From Nodularia sp. NIES-3585 (GTDB lineage Bacteria; Cyanobacteriota; Cyanobacteriia; Cyanobacteriales; Nostocaceae), in NCBI RefSeq assembly GCF_002218065.1, contig NZ_BDUB01000001.1, forward strand, positions 2,513,270 through 2,577,269: 64,000 nt of DNA. The letters are read 5' to 3'. The position numbers were made by a program, and so were the translations under genes. The notes beneath the pieces were generated by a model that searched no databases, was not told the origin of the DNA, and worked only from the letters and a program-made list of their open reading frames with translations. Shown in pieces: positions 26,492-36,558 of the stretch (its first letter is position 1; each line of letters begins with the position of its first letter).

Positions 26492-27190
26492 TTACGCTTC
26501 AATTAAAGGATGATAGTCATCTGGGTTAGTAAAACCTGCAATCCAAGCTGCGGCTTGATGACAATTTCTGATATGAGGGGGAACGCGTAAAACATGAATG
26601 TGTCCTGTGGATGGACAGGTGACTTTTAAAACCATTAATGGTTCGTCGTCTTCAAAGGGAATGTATACAAGTTGACGTTCTCCGCCGACATCTTGATCGC
26701 GATCGCGCACCAAACCCCCCACTTGCTGCAATAATGTTTCATATCCCAAACCCTCAATCAGGACACGGCGTAATTCTACATTCTCGATATTAAGAATATC
26801 CTGTCCTGTAATGGAATCTGATGCAAAAGCAATGTCATCTGTGACTCGGACTCCTCGCCAACGTAAAATGAAACCATGTCCCAGTGGTAAACTTCTAATT
26901 CCACTATTAGCTAACTCAATTCCATGAGTCACGTGTAGACCTTGGGGAAGTGTCGTTAAGTTTACACAGTCGCTGATATCGAGGCTTTCACAGGTGAGAT
27001 TTTCCGGTAAATTGTAAATATCCGATGCGCCGCTTAAATTTAGATGACCCAAAACACGCATCCCATCCCAGGCGCGATGTGCCAAAATGAGTTTTCTAGC
27101 CGTTTCAGGCGATATAGGCTCATGGCTGGCTTGAGAGTGCTGTTTAAGTAGTTTTTTAGGGATGCGCCCCTTGGACATCAAATTCCGCAT
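26492..27190 (-). CDS. DUF6745-like protein with short leucine-rich N-terminal part
   Basis: 232 residues. After a basic N-terminus, residues 45-110 read as three or four short leucine-rich turns (VLGHLNLSGASDIYNLPENL, then LDISDCVNLTTLPQGLHV). The C-terminal half (VELRRVLIEGLGYETLLQQV, LVYIPFEDDEPLMVLKV, HVLRVPPHIRNCHQAAAWIA) matches the DUF6745 pattern known from actinobacteria and cyanobacteria. No catalytic site is known. Its ATG overlaps the stop of the upstream 27489 gene as TAATG, so translation is coupled. Function unknown. Confidence 0.75.
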   Translation of the reverse strand: MRNLMSKGRIPKKLLKQHSQASHEPISPETARKLILAHRAWDGMRVLGHLNLSGASDIYNLPENLTCESLDISDCVNLTTLPQGLHVTHGIELANSGIRSLPLGHGFILRWRGVRVTDDIAFASDSITGQDILNIENVELRRVLIEGLGYETLLQQVGGLVRDRDQDVGGERQLVYIPFEDDEPLMVLKVTCPSTGHIHVLRVPPHIRNCHQAAAWIAGFTNPDDYHPLIEA

Positions 27191-27489
27191 TAGTCTTCTA
27201 CCTCTACATAAGCATCAGGACGGTATTCCCGTTGTTTCCAAACTCGGTAAAGTCCTTGGGGTAAGTCAATGGCGCGATGTTCTTCATGAATTAAGGTAGC
27301 ACTTGCTGCTTTGACTTCCAGAAATAAGTCACTACCATTTACCCACAATTGTACTGCTTGGGTTTGCTGAATGCGGTGGCTATGTCCGGTAACTTCACCG
27401 TGTGCGAGAGTCGCACCTATACGCTTTTGCACACCTACCGGTAAAGCCGGAATTTTGCTGATGAGAACATCGCCATGTCTGTAAAGCAT
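27190..27489 (-). CDS. Small His-rich protein coupled to the DUF6745-like gene
   Basis: 99 residues, beta-rich. Conserved-looking histidines are arranged as LYRHGDVLI, LAHGEVTGHSHRI and LIHEEHRAIDLPQGLYRVW, and it ends with QREYRPDAY. The H-x5-H-x-H plus HEEH set suggests a metal site in a small barrel, but no named enzyme family is assigned. It is the first gene of a two-gene operon (TAATG overlap). The pair faces the VWA gene. The pairing of this His-rich protein with a DUF6745 partner is the best clue to function. Confidence 0.7.
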   Translation of the reverse strand: MLYRHGDVLISKIPALPVGVQKRIGATLAHGEVTGHSHRIQQTQAVQLWVNGSDLFLEVKAASATLIHEEHRAIDLPQGLYRVWKQREYRPDAYVEVED

Positions 27490-27557
27490 ATCAGTTTGGG
27501 GTTAGTTGCGATCGCTATACATCTTCTAATTTTATACTGGTTTGGTGGTTTATTTCA

Positions 27558-27580
27558 CGCAGAGGCGCAGAGGCGCAGAG
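27558..27580. repeat. Octamer tandem repeat CGCAGAGG x3
   Basis: CGCAGAGG, CGCAGAGG, CGCAGAG, in the gap between the divergent 27489 and 27666 genes. Same repeat family as 20087-20110. Confidence 0.7.
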
Positions 27581-27665
27581 AGTTGGAGAGTTTGCTTGAC
27601 ATTACATTTATACTCGCTTAATTTTAAACAAACAAGCTAAATTAAATACGTTAAATTACGTAATT

Positions 27666-28409
27666 ATGAATAATCCAGATTTTTTTAATGATGAACTTCT
27701 CGAAAAATTCATTGAAACATTTTATGGCTACGGTAATTTCCAAGGAAAGTATTGGTTTATTGGAATGGAAGAATCAGGAACAGACTTTACCGATATTGAA
27801 AACAGAATCAATATATGGAGTGAGAGAGGACACGAGGAAATAGAAGATGTTGCAGAATATCATATAGCTCTCGGATATGGGGAAAGTTTTAAACAAGGCG
27901 CAAAATTACTACAACCAACATGGAATAAATTAATTCGCATTGTATTAAGTGCCAAAGGAAATGAAAATATTAATACAGAAGATGTTCGTAAATATCAAAT
28001 AAATGAATTAGGTAGAATAGGTAAAGAAACTTGTTTATTAGAATTATTGCCTTTACCGTCACCCTCTCTCGATCATTGGATATATAGAGAACATTCTCGG
28101 CTGAGTTATTTAACCGACAGAAATCTGTATGAAAAGCATTGTCTAGAAAACCGTATCAATACAATTAGTGAAAAAATAAAAAAACATCAACCGCAAGCAG
28201 TTGTTTTTTATGGAACTGGATATGAATATTCTTGGAGAAAAATCACAAAAACAATAACAGACGTTGAATTTTTCCCAACTTCAGAAGGTTTCTTAACCTG
28301 TAGAAACAGTCAAACCGTATTCGTGATATCTAAACATCCTGTAGCTATGGGCTTAAAGAATGAATACTTCCATAACATTGGTAAATTAATAGCTGTTAAC
28401 CCAGCCTAA
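27666..28409 (+). CDS. Uracil-DNA-glycosylase-fold-like protein of unknown function
   Basis: 247 residues. An early strand-turn GKYWFIGMEESGTDF resembles motif 1 of the UDG superfamily (hydrophobic strand, then G-x-(N/E)-P/E). Centre LLELLPLPSPSLDHW, then VVFYGTGYEYSWRK (central strand) and VFVISKHPVAMGL (strand then HP, like the HPS motif 2). The overall order fits UDG-like hydrolases, but the motifs are atypical, so base-excision activity is not certain. It sits in an accessory stretch with VWA and DUF6745-like genes. A+T-rich relative to neighbours, consistent with transfer. Confidence 0.55.
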   Translation: MNNPDFFNDELLEKFIETFYGYGNFQGKYWFIGMEESGTDFTDIENRINIWSERGHEEIEDVAEYHIALGYGESFKQGAKLLQPTWNKLIRIVLSAKGNENINTEDVRKYQINELGRIGKETCLLELLPLPSPSLDHWIYREHSRLSYLTDRNLYEKHCLENRINTISEKIKKHQPQAVVFYGTGYEYSWRKITKTITDVEFFPTSEGFLTCRNSQTVFVISKHPVAMGLKNEYFHNIGKLIAVNPA

Positions 28410-28432
28410 AATCCTCAACTCCTCTTATCTTC

Positions 28433-28456
28433 CTTTGCGACTTTGCGCCTTTGCGC
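28433..28456. repeat. Octamer tandem repeat CTTTGCGC x3
   Basis: CTTTGCGA, CTTTGCGC, CTTTGCGC: the reverse-strand form of the CGCAAAGG repeats at 20087. Confidence 0.7.
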
Positions 28457-28467
28457 GAAACAAATCA

Positions 28468-28689
28468 TTGATTAAACCACTCCACAACACCCTAAGCCAA
28501 AACCCTCGCTAACCTCCTTTGTTCCTGAACAACCATCGCCAACTCAAAATCTTCAGGGTTACTCATAAAACCCAACTCCAATAAAACCGATGGCGCAGAA
28601 TGGGGAGGTGTCAGCGCCAAATTATTCCAATACACCCCAAAAGAAGACCTACCTAAATCTTGCACTAATTGATTCTCCACAGGTGGCAT
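28468..28689 (-). pseudogene. N-acetylmuramoyl-L-alanine amidase, decayed C-terminal fragment
   Basis: About 72 codons homologous to the end of the intact amidase at 32895-34739: SSFGVYWNNLALTPPHSAPS, VLLELGFMSNPEDFE, RRLARVLA, then an in-frame TAG, then GVVEWFNQ and a stop. The intact copy reads KALANGVVEWF there. The upstream catalytic residues (DPGHGG, SIHYN) are absent. Same strand as the intact copy, so the two form a diverged direct repeat around 28.7-32.9 kb. Confidence 0.8.
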
Positions 28690-28707
28690 GGTAAATTGTG
28701 ATGGTGG

Positions 28708-29124
28708 TCACAGAAATACTGGACTGATATCCATGAAAATTTGGATCTCTTCAATTAAGTCACCTTTAAATTGAAAGAAATCCATTACAGGAAGTTTCAC
28801 GTTAATACCATCAAGACGGTAGTAACTAACTTCCATATTCAGGAAAACTACATCGCCAATCTCCCACTTTCGCTTGATGTCGTGAGATATACTCTTGACC
28901 TGTTGGCAAAACTCAACTATAGATTCCTGAATCGCTTTATGTCCAACCAAAGCATCTAAGTTGCCGAATCTAAACTGTGCAGTTTCTGTAAGAAAACTCA
29001 CATATTGTTCAGATGATGAGATGGGAGTATTTGTGCCAGATTCCAGGGCTTCAAATAGGGATTTAATAATTTGAGTTTTAGTTGATGTTGCTACTAAGTT
29101 TGACATACTCTTGATTTTCGTCAT
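28708..29124 (-). CDS. SnoaL-like / NTF2-fold protein
   Basis: 138 residues. Helical start (IIKSLFEALESGTNTPISSS), then the NTF2-like beta sheet: ETAQFRFGNLDALVGHKAIQ, DVVFLNMEVSYYRLDG, and LPVMDFFQFKGDLIEEIQIF with the usual terminal DISPV. This fold forms a cone-shaped pocket used by ketosteroid isomerases, SnoaL cyclases and many orphan proteins. No catalytic assignment is possible. The gene is divergent from the SDR gene at 29654 but shares the same insert-like block. Confidence 0.75.
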   Translation of the reverse strand: MTKIKSMSNLVATSTKTQIIKSLFEALESGTNTPISSSEQYVSFLTETAQFRFGNLDALVGHKAIQESIVEFCQQVKSISHDIKRKWEIGDVVFLNMEVSYYRLDGINVKLPVMDFFQFKGDLIEEIQIFMDISPVFL

Positions 29125-29653
29125 GAAAAAACAAATTTAGTTTGCCTATTTTCCCAAGATTTCACCAGTTAAGTTCACAATTTTAAGCACAGACTTAAGT
29201 AAGAAACAGAATTCGGGCTATCGGCAGCAGCCTAGACTTACCGTTTTGTAGTAAATTTAATTATCTATGGTTTGAGTTTTTGGGTGCTAAATCAAGTAGC
29301 ACGCTGAATTTGAGACTGATTTTTCAGATTTCGTCAGAAAATTTTCTAAGTTTATGCTTAAAATACTGAACTTAACTGGTATATATTTTTTAATATAGAG
29401 AAACTGAGTGTATCTTCTCATTCATAAGGATGACTATAAAGTTAAATACAAACATTGAATTATTAAATTACTCCTAGTACAGAGTGGCGTAAAGAGGGCT
29501 ACTTTTTTCAGGCGTAAACAGAGATTTCAGGACTACTCGTAATGGTAGACTTACTTGCGCTAATTCCTACTATTTGAGATAGAAGTTGCCTCTTTTATTC
29601 CATGGAAAAGAACATTATAAAGTACACAAAACATACAACCATGAGGTCAGTTC
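29125..29653. other. Non-coding tract between divergent NTF2-like and SDR genes
   Basis: 529 bp, A+T-rich. It should hold both promoters; a regulator-binding palindrome was not recognised. No open frame of interest. Confidence 0.5.
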
Positions 29654-30457
29654 ATGGATTTACACTTACGTAATAAGCGAGTTCTGATTACTGGTAGCAG
29701 TAGTGGAATTGGTGCTGTGATTGCTAAAACTTTAGCAAAAGAAGGTGCTATCGTTGTTATACACGGACGAAAGCAAGAGCAAGCCAATAAAGTTGCTCAA
29801 GAAATTACTAAAGATGGCGGGCAAGCTTTTGTTGCTGTTGGAGATTTGGCAACCAATAAAGGAGCAAATCAAGTTGCTGAAAAAATACTATCAACTCTTG
29901 ATGGTGTGGAAATTTTGGTCAATAATGCTGGCTCATACGAAGAACGGAGTTGGACCACTAGCCAACCAGAGGAATGGGCTGAAAGCTATAACAATAACGT
30001 GATTTCTATGGTGCGTGTGATTCAACTGCTTGTACCCCGAATGAAGCAGCTTGGTTGGGGACGTATCATCCAGATTGCTAGCGGATTAGCTACTCAGCCC
30101 AATGCTTTCTTACCTGACTATCAAGTTACAAAAGCCGCAACTGTGAATCTGACTGTGAGTCTTACGAAGGAGTTATCCCAAACAGGGATTACAGTCAACA
30201 CAGTCAGTCCTGGCCTCATTGCGACTGAAGGAACAAAGAATATTTTTCATCAAATTGCTCTGAGCAAAGAATGGGGTAAAGAGTGGGTAGAAATCGAAAA
30301 GCACGCTATGCAAGAGTATTGGCCTAACCCAACTGGTCGTCTGGGACGGCCTGAAGAAATAGCAAATATGATCGCATACTTGGCTAGTCCACTTGCAGAT
30401 TATGTTAACGGCGCAAATATTCGGGTGGACGGTGGAGGTGTAGGAGCAATTAACTAA
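29654..30457 (+). CDS. SDR-family oxidoreductase
   Basis: 267 residues, classical short-chain dehydrogenase/reductase. Cofactor loop VLITGSSSGIGAVIAKTLAK with HGRKQEQ after strand 2 (Arg favours NADP). NNAG at about 92-95, catalytic Ser in IQIASGLA and YQVTKAA as the YxxxK pair, terminal NGANIRVDGGGVG. Many relatives act as 3-oxoacyl-ACP reductases or alcohol dehydrogenases; substrate unknown. First gene of a plus-strand run with the hydrolase (76 bp downstream) and double-EthD protein. Confidence 0.9.
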   Translation: MDLHLRNKRVLITGSSSGIGAVIAKTLAKEGAIVVIHGRKQEQANKVAQEITKDGGQAFVAVGDLATNKGANQVAEKILSTLDGVEILVNNAGSYEERSWTTSQPEEWAESYNNNVISMVRVIQLLVPRMKQLGWGRIIQIASGLATQPNAFLPDYQVTKAATVNLTVSLTKELSQTGITVNTVSPGLIATEGTKNIFHQIALSKEWGKEWVEIEKHAMQEYWPNPTGRLGRPEEIANMIAYLASPLADYVNGANIRVDGGGVGAIN

Positions 30458-30533
30458 TTGGAATGTTTGCTCGAAGGCAGGACTAAAGTCTCGTGAACAA
30501 GACATCAACTCACCGTTACACAAAGGTACAAAA

Positions 30534-31442
30534 ATGACAAGTTCTTTAACAGATATCAAAGCTACTCTTGAAGCAAAATTTACCCATCAATATGCTTTTG
30601 TTAACGGCATACGTCTGCACTACGTCATCGGTGGTAAAGGCGATGCAATAGTTCTGCTGCATGGTTGGCCGCATACCTGGTATCAGTGGCATAAAATTAT
30701 GCCAGCTTTAGCGGAACACTATACAGTGATTGCAGTTGATATCCGTGGTTTTGGTGACTCTTCTAAGCCCACTACTGGCTACGATAGCGGCACAGAAGCT
30801 GAAGATATTTACCAATTAGTCCATTCTCTCGGTTTCGAGCGGGTTTTCTTAGTTGGGTCTGATTGGGGCGCGCCAGTCAACTATGCCTATGCATCTGCTC
30901 ATCCAGAAGATGTACGTAGATTTGTGAATCTTGATGCCACGCTTCCAGGGTTTGGCTGGGAAGACTTAGCTGAGTATTCCTCAGAAACTTCTCGACAAGG
31001 TGGCGGAATTTGGCATTTTAACTTTAATGCTGTACCTGACCTCCCAGAGGCACTGATTGCAGGTAAAGAAAGAATATTCATTTCCTATTTTTTCAATAAA
31101 TATTCTTACAACCCCTCTGGAATCTCTGAGGCTGAAATCGACGAATATGTTCGTTGGTATTCTTCACCAGGAGCAGTACGTAGTTCTCTTGGACTTTACC
31201 GCGCTATTTACGAGTCGGCGCAACAAAATCGGGAAAATGCCAAGACAAAACTCAAAATGCCAGTACTAGTTTTAGGTGGCTCTCATGGTTTAGGCGATCG
31301 CCCAATTAAGGCGATGCAGGCTGTTGCTGAGAATGTTTGCGGTAGGGTTATTGAAGGCTGTGGACATTTTATTCCCGAAGAACGTCCAGAATACCTCATT
31401 GAACAACTGCTCCAGTTCTTTGGCGAGGATTACAAATCCTAA
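30534..31442 (+). CDS. Alpha/beta hydrolase, epoxide hydrolase/haloalkane dehalogenase type
   Basis: 302 residues. Oxyanion motif VLLHGWPHTWYQWH, nucleophile-elbow VGSDWGAPVNYAYA with Asp as nucleophile, cap domain about 145-235, and catalytic His in EGCGHFIPEERPEYL near the C-terminus. An Asp nucleophile together with HGWP points to epoxide hydrolase- or dehalogenase-like chemistry rather than esterase. Follows the SDR gene by 76 bp, probably one transcript. Substrate unknown. Confidence 0.9.
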   Translation: MTSSLTDIKATLEAKFTHQYAFVNGIRLHYVIGGKGDAIVLLHGWPHTWYQWHKIMPALAEHYTVIAVDIRGFGDSSKPTTGYDSGTEAEDIYQLVHSLGFERVFLVGSDWGAPVNYAYASAHPEDVRRFVNLDATLPGFGWEDLAEYSSETSRQGGGIWHFNFNAVPDLPEALIAGKERIFISYFFNKYSYNPSGISEAEIDEYVRWYSSPGAVRSSLGLYRAIYESAQQNRENAKTKLKMPVLVLGGSHGLGDRPIKAMQAVAENVCGRVIEGCGHFIPEERPEYLIEQLLQFFGEDYKS

Positions 31443-31609
31443 TTCTCAGTTTGTGACATCTGCACAGAGCATGGATAACTGAGCTTGCAGTTGGTGTTCA
31501 TAAACTTTTGCTGACTTTGCGTAAGTGCTACCAATTATAAACTCACAAAATCCCATTGCTCTATGACTATTTACCTTTAAACAGATTTTAGATAACTAGG
31601 AGATGAACC

Positions 31610-32515
31610 ATGACAAAGCTCAATTGTTCGGCAGATGACCAAGATGTGAAAATAGGATTATATATACTTCTTAAAAAGAGGCAAGAAATAGATTGGGAAA
31701 CATTCTATAGTTACTGGAAAAATGTTCACGGGCCAGTAAGTGCAAGGTTGCCAGGTCAATATCAGTACTGGCAGTATCACTTGACTTATAATTTGGATAA
31801 TATTTGGCCTGGGACTGATGACATAGAAAACAAAATTACAGAAGAAGAACAGTTGGATGGAATAGCAGAGTTGATCTTTATCTCAGAAGATAATTTTCAA
31901 ACCTGGGTTAAAGCTGCGGCTATTCTTGATTCTGACCAACAGAACTTTGTTAGTAAAGCTGTTATTTATATGACGAATCATGGTAACTCTCAAACATATC
32001 TTAACAGGATAAATAATAGTTCTCCAATTGGTAAAATAGATGCAATTAAATTCCACGTTATGCTCAAAAAAGCCAATGCCATAACTGTTGATGAGTTTCG
32101 GAAATATATGGTGTGTCAATTAGCTGAATCTTTTGTGAAAAGTGACGTGGTTATTAAGTTTAGATTGCATCTGCTTGAGGAACATAACAATTCACTTCCC
32201 GCCGCACCGGGGGTATCTCATTACGAACTATTAGAAAATCAATATCAAGCAGGATTTGAAATTGCTTTTAAAAATTCCATAGACATGGCAACTTTCTTTA
32301 ATTCAGAAGCTTATACTTCTGTAATAAAAAGCTACAAAAAATATATAAAGAAATTTGTTACTTTTTTAGAACAGGGTACTTACACTTTTATCGATAACGG
32401 CAAGTTAACCCTAGCTGGACAAAGAACTTCTACAGTAGCGGAACTTATTACAAATCTGGGTGCAACCAATCAAACACAGGACAATATACTCAATCTTATC
32501 CTTGGCAAAGGATAA
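31610..32515 (+). CDS. Protein with two EthD-like ferredoxin-fold domains
   Basis: 301 residues. Domain 1 (about 12-125) has the EthD hallmark TFYSYWKNVHGPVSARLPG. Domain 2 (about 140-255) repeats the fold with KFHVMLKKANAITVDEFRKY and SHYELLENQ, but its active-site wording is degenerate. EthD proteins are dimeric alpha-beta barrels acting on small organic molecules or in polyketide tailoring. AACTAGGAGATG precedes the ATG, a good ribosome-binding site. Third gene after SDR and hydrolase; the run may modify a small aromatic or polyketide-like compound (inference). Confidence 0.8.
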   Translation: MTKLNCSADDQDVKIGLYILLKKRQEIDWETFYSYWKNVHGPVSARLPGQYQYWQYHLTYNLDNIWPGTDDIENKITEEEQLDGIAELIFISEDNFQTWVKAAAILDSDQQNFVSKAVIYMTNHGNSQTYLNRINNSSPIGKIDAIKFHVMLKKANAITVDEFRKYMVCQLAESFVKSDVVIKFRLHLLEEHNNSLPAAPGVSHYELLENQYQAGFEIAFKNSIDMATFFNSEAYTSVIKSYKKYIKKFVTFLEQGTYTFIDNGKLTLAGQRTSTVAELITNLGATNQTQDNILNLILGKG

Positions 32516-32658
32516 CCCTCTTTTGTCAAAATGGGAATCAACAAAATATTCCTAATTTTTAAACCCAGATGTGGCAAAAATCTGAAGATTTTATTACTTT
32601 TAAAACATTTATAAATCGCCAAAAACCTTCTTGAATAAAGGATTGATATTTTGCGTTG

Positions 32659-32804
32659 GGGAACACCAAAAAATTAATTCCCCAAAAATTGTAGTCGGGG
32701 AAAGCGATCGCGTAACCCACGATAAATTTAAGGGATAGTGGTGGGTTACGGACTATCGTCCTAACCCACCCTACAAATTGGGGATTTTATTCCTTGGAAG
32801 TCCC
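32659..32804. repeat. 146-bp MITE, copy 2
   Basis: Same length and ends as copy 1 (10557-10702), with the internal AACCCAC...GTGGGTT hairpin and a HIP1 site where copy 1 has GCGAGCGC. The right flank is TTA but the left flank is TTG, so the target duplication is imperfect. It occupies most of the 379-bp gap between the EthD gene and the convergent amidase gene. Confidence 0.8.
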
Positions 32805-32894
32805 TTATCAGACAAAAATCGATAATGATTAATCCTAAAAGCGATCGCATGATTGGAGAAGCAGGGGAGCAGGGGAGTAGGGGGAAAGAAATGA

Positions 32895-34739
32895 CTACTG
32901 ACTAGTTTTAAACCACTCTACAACGCCGTTAGCCAAGGCTTTTGCTAATTTTTTCTGTTCTTGGGAATTTGTGAGCCATTCAAATTCTTGGGGGTTAATC
33001 ATAAAACCTAATTCCAATAAAACCGATGATGCAGCTGATGGACGTGTGAGCGCTAGGTTATTCCAAAATACGCCGTAGGATGGTCTATTTAGCTTTTTCA
33101 CTAGATAATTTTGCATAAATATGGCGAGGCTGTGAGCTTGGGGATGATACCAGAAAGTGCCAATTCCCTTGGTATTCTCCGCATCACCACTATCGGGTAA
33201 AGCATTGTAATGTATGGAAAGTGCGATCGCGGGTTCTTCTCGATCTATCATGGCCATGCGATCGCCTAGAGAAACTTCAACATCAGTTTCCCTAGTCATG
33301 ACTACTGTCGCCCCTAGTTTCACCAATTCATCGCGAAATAACTTGGATACAACTAAATTGACTTCTTTTTCTGCATATCCATTCGGACCGACTGCACCTG
33401 ATTCTTTGCCACCATGTCCTGGATCGAGTAGAATCTTGATACCAGATAGCGGTTTTTGTCTTTCTCTCCCCATTGTCGGTGGATGACGCAAAGCTAAAAC
33501 CAGGGTTGTATCGTCGTATCTCAGCTTATATCCCCACTGTTGAGGCTTTTTGAGTTTAAAGGTGTATTGAGCCTGTCCGGGAACCACCTGCTGCCAATCT
33601 AGACGAGAAATTAAAGGGTCATCATCTAGGCGAATTGTGTCTGTTTGGGCAGTGGTGTTGTAAAGTGTGAGAGTGAAATTATCATCGCTCTGTTGCACGC
33701 TCACGGGGACAGGAACTTGTAGAGGAAAAACTATTTCTGTTTTACTAGGAAGTCGGCGATATCCGACACTGCGAATGTTTGTACGTGGCGCAATCGCACC
33801 TCGTAAAACGCGAGTTTCCCTACTATTAATCCAACCGCCATAATCGAGGCGTAACCATTCACCTTCACTACCTGTAATTGATGCCTGTGTTCCTTTGACT
33901 AGTGGGGTGAGTCGGGAATAATCGGTACTGGGGCCTGTCCGCGCTACTCCTGCATCTGCTACCACCTCGACAACTTCTAAGTTTGCAGGTGAGAGAATTT
34001 GAATATTGCCAGTTCCTGTTTGAGTTATCGTCTTCCCGTTGAGTGTCAGTTGAAATTCCGGTTTCCCCAAATCTATACTCTGACCAGCAGAAATGATGTT
34101 GTTATGGTTGGCAAGAGAACTAGGTTGTTCAACTGTAGTGCAACCTTCATACTTTCCTGGGGTAGACTGGGCAGTAGGCTGGTTACTTCCGGTGAGGGCA
34201 GCCGAATTACTTGGTAGTCTTACCTGCTGAGGTTGGGGTGCAAGAGAAATAGTTTGATTTGCCAGATTGACAGATACACTGGCATTAGGGGGTGCGATCG
34301 CACTAAAACAAATTAATTCTCCCGGTAGTCTGGCTATGTCGGCTGCTGGAATGAGAGAATCTTTGGCAAAGGCTAATCCTTGAGGTAACTCAGGCTGTGT
34401 TGCTAGCCTTGTAACTTGAATTTTTAGTTCTTGATTTTGGTGACGTACAGCAAAGAGATTCTCTCCCAACTGCAAAGGAAAACTTGGAGCAAAATGACCT
34501 GCTTGACTGCGGTTAATTGGCTTACCATTGATGAGAACCTGTCCATCAGGTGGCGCTGTGCCAATCAAAAAGATTTTTTCTGCGCTTGTCTGGTGGTTGT
34601 TTGGGGGATAAACAACCAAAAGTGATGATACTGCCAAGGCTACTACAGAGGAGGTAACGATAAACCCTAATATTATTAATCCTAGAAGTTTTTTCACGAT
34701 AATCGGACAAAATTTTTCACCACAGCCACTGTGGCACAA
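32895..34739 (-). CDS. N-acetylmuramoyl-L-alanine amidase (AmiC type, Amidase_3)
   Basis: 614 residues. N-terminal membrane/signal segment at about 12-40 (LLGLIILGFIVTSSVVALAV), beta-rich carbohydrate-binding-like region, an SH3b domain at about 255-312 (VADAGVARTGPSTDYSRL ... GGWINSRE), an AMIN-like domain, and a C-terminal zinc amidase: ILLDPGHGGKESGAVG (His), EKEVNLVVSK (Glu), ALSIHYNALPD (His), SSVLLELGFMINP (catalytic Glu). It cleaves the stem peptide from MurNAc in the periplasm, for cell separation or septal nanopores in filaments. A decayed paralogue end lies at 28468. Confidence 0.93.
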   Translation of the reverse strand: MCHSGCGEKFCPIIVKKLLGLIILGFIVTSSVVALAVSSLLVVYPPNNHQTSAEKIFLIGTAPPDGQVLINGKPINRSQAGHFAPSFPLQLGENLFAVRHQNQELKIQVTRLATQPELPQGLAFAKDSLIPAADIARLPGELICFSAIAPPNASVSVNLANQTISLAPQPQQVRLPSNSAALTGSNQPTAQSTPGKYEGCTTVEQPSSLANHNNIISAGQSIDLGKPEFQLTLNGKTITQTGTGNIQILSPANLEVVEVVADAGVARTGPSTDYSRLTPLVKGTQASITGSEGEWLRLDYGGWINSRETRVLRGAIAPRTNIRSVGYRRLPSKTEIVFPLQVPVPVSVQQSDDNFTLTLYNTTAQTDTIRLDDDPLISRLDWQQVVPGQAQYTFKLKKPQQWGYKLRYDDTTLVLALRHPPTMGRERQKPLSGIKILLDPGHGGKESGAVGPNGYAEKEVNLVVSKLFRDELVKLGATVVMTRETDVEVSLGDRMAMIDREEPAIALSIHYNALPDSGDAENTKGIGTFWYHPQAHSLAIFMQNYLVKKLNRPSYGVFWNNLALTRPSAASSVLLELGFMINPQEFEWLTNSQEQKKLAKALANGVVEWFKTSQ

Positions 34740-34757
34740 TCACGGGATGTTTTTTGA

Positions 34758-36425
<1,668 letters not shown>

Positions 36426-36428
36426 ACA

Positions 36429-36467
36429 ATTCAAAACTCAAGAAAATAACTTTTTTGAGTTTTGAAT
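36429..36467 (+). terminator. Rho-independent terminator of pyrG
   Basis: ATTCAAAACTCAA (36429-36441) pairs perfectly with TTGAGTTTTGAAT (36455-36467). A T-run lies in the loop/stem shoulder. Begins 4 bp past the pyrG stop. Confidence 0.7.
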
Positions 36468-36558
36468 CAGCGCGTAGCAACATCGTCCTAGGACTTGAGG
36501 CTATTTTCCGTTATCTGTAGGGTGCATCATTCTTAAAATTAAAACTCAAGGAGATGTT

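Noticed and set aside
27553-28460. Possible CRISPR-like short repeats
   Set aside because: The repeats are directly adjacent octamers without spacers, and no cas genes are present.
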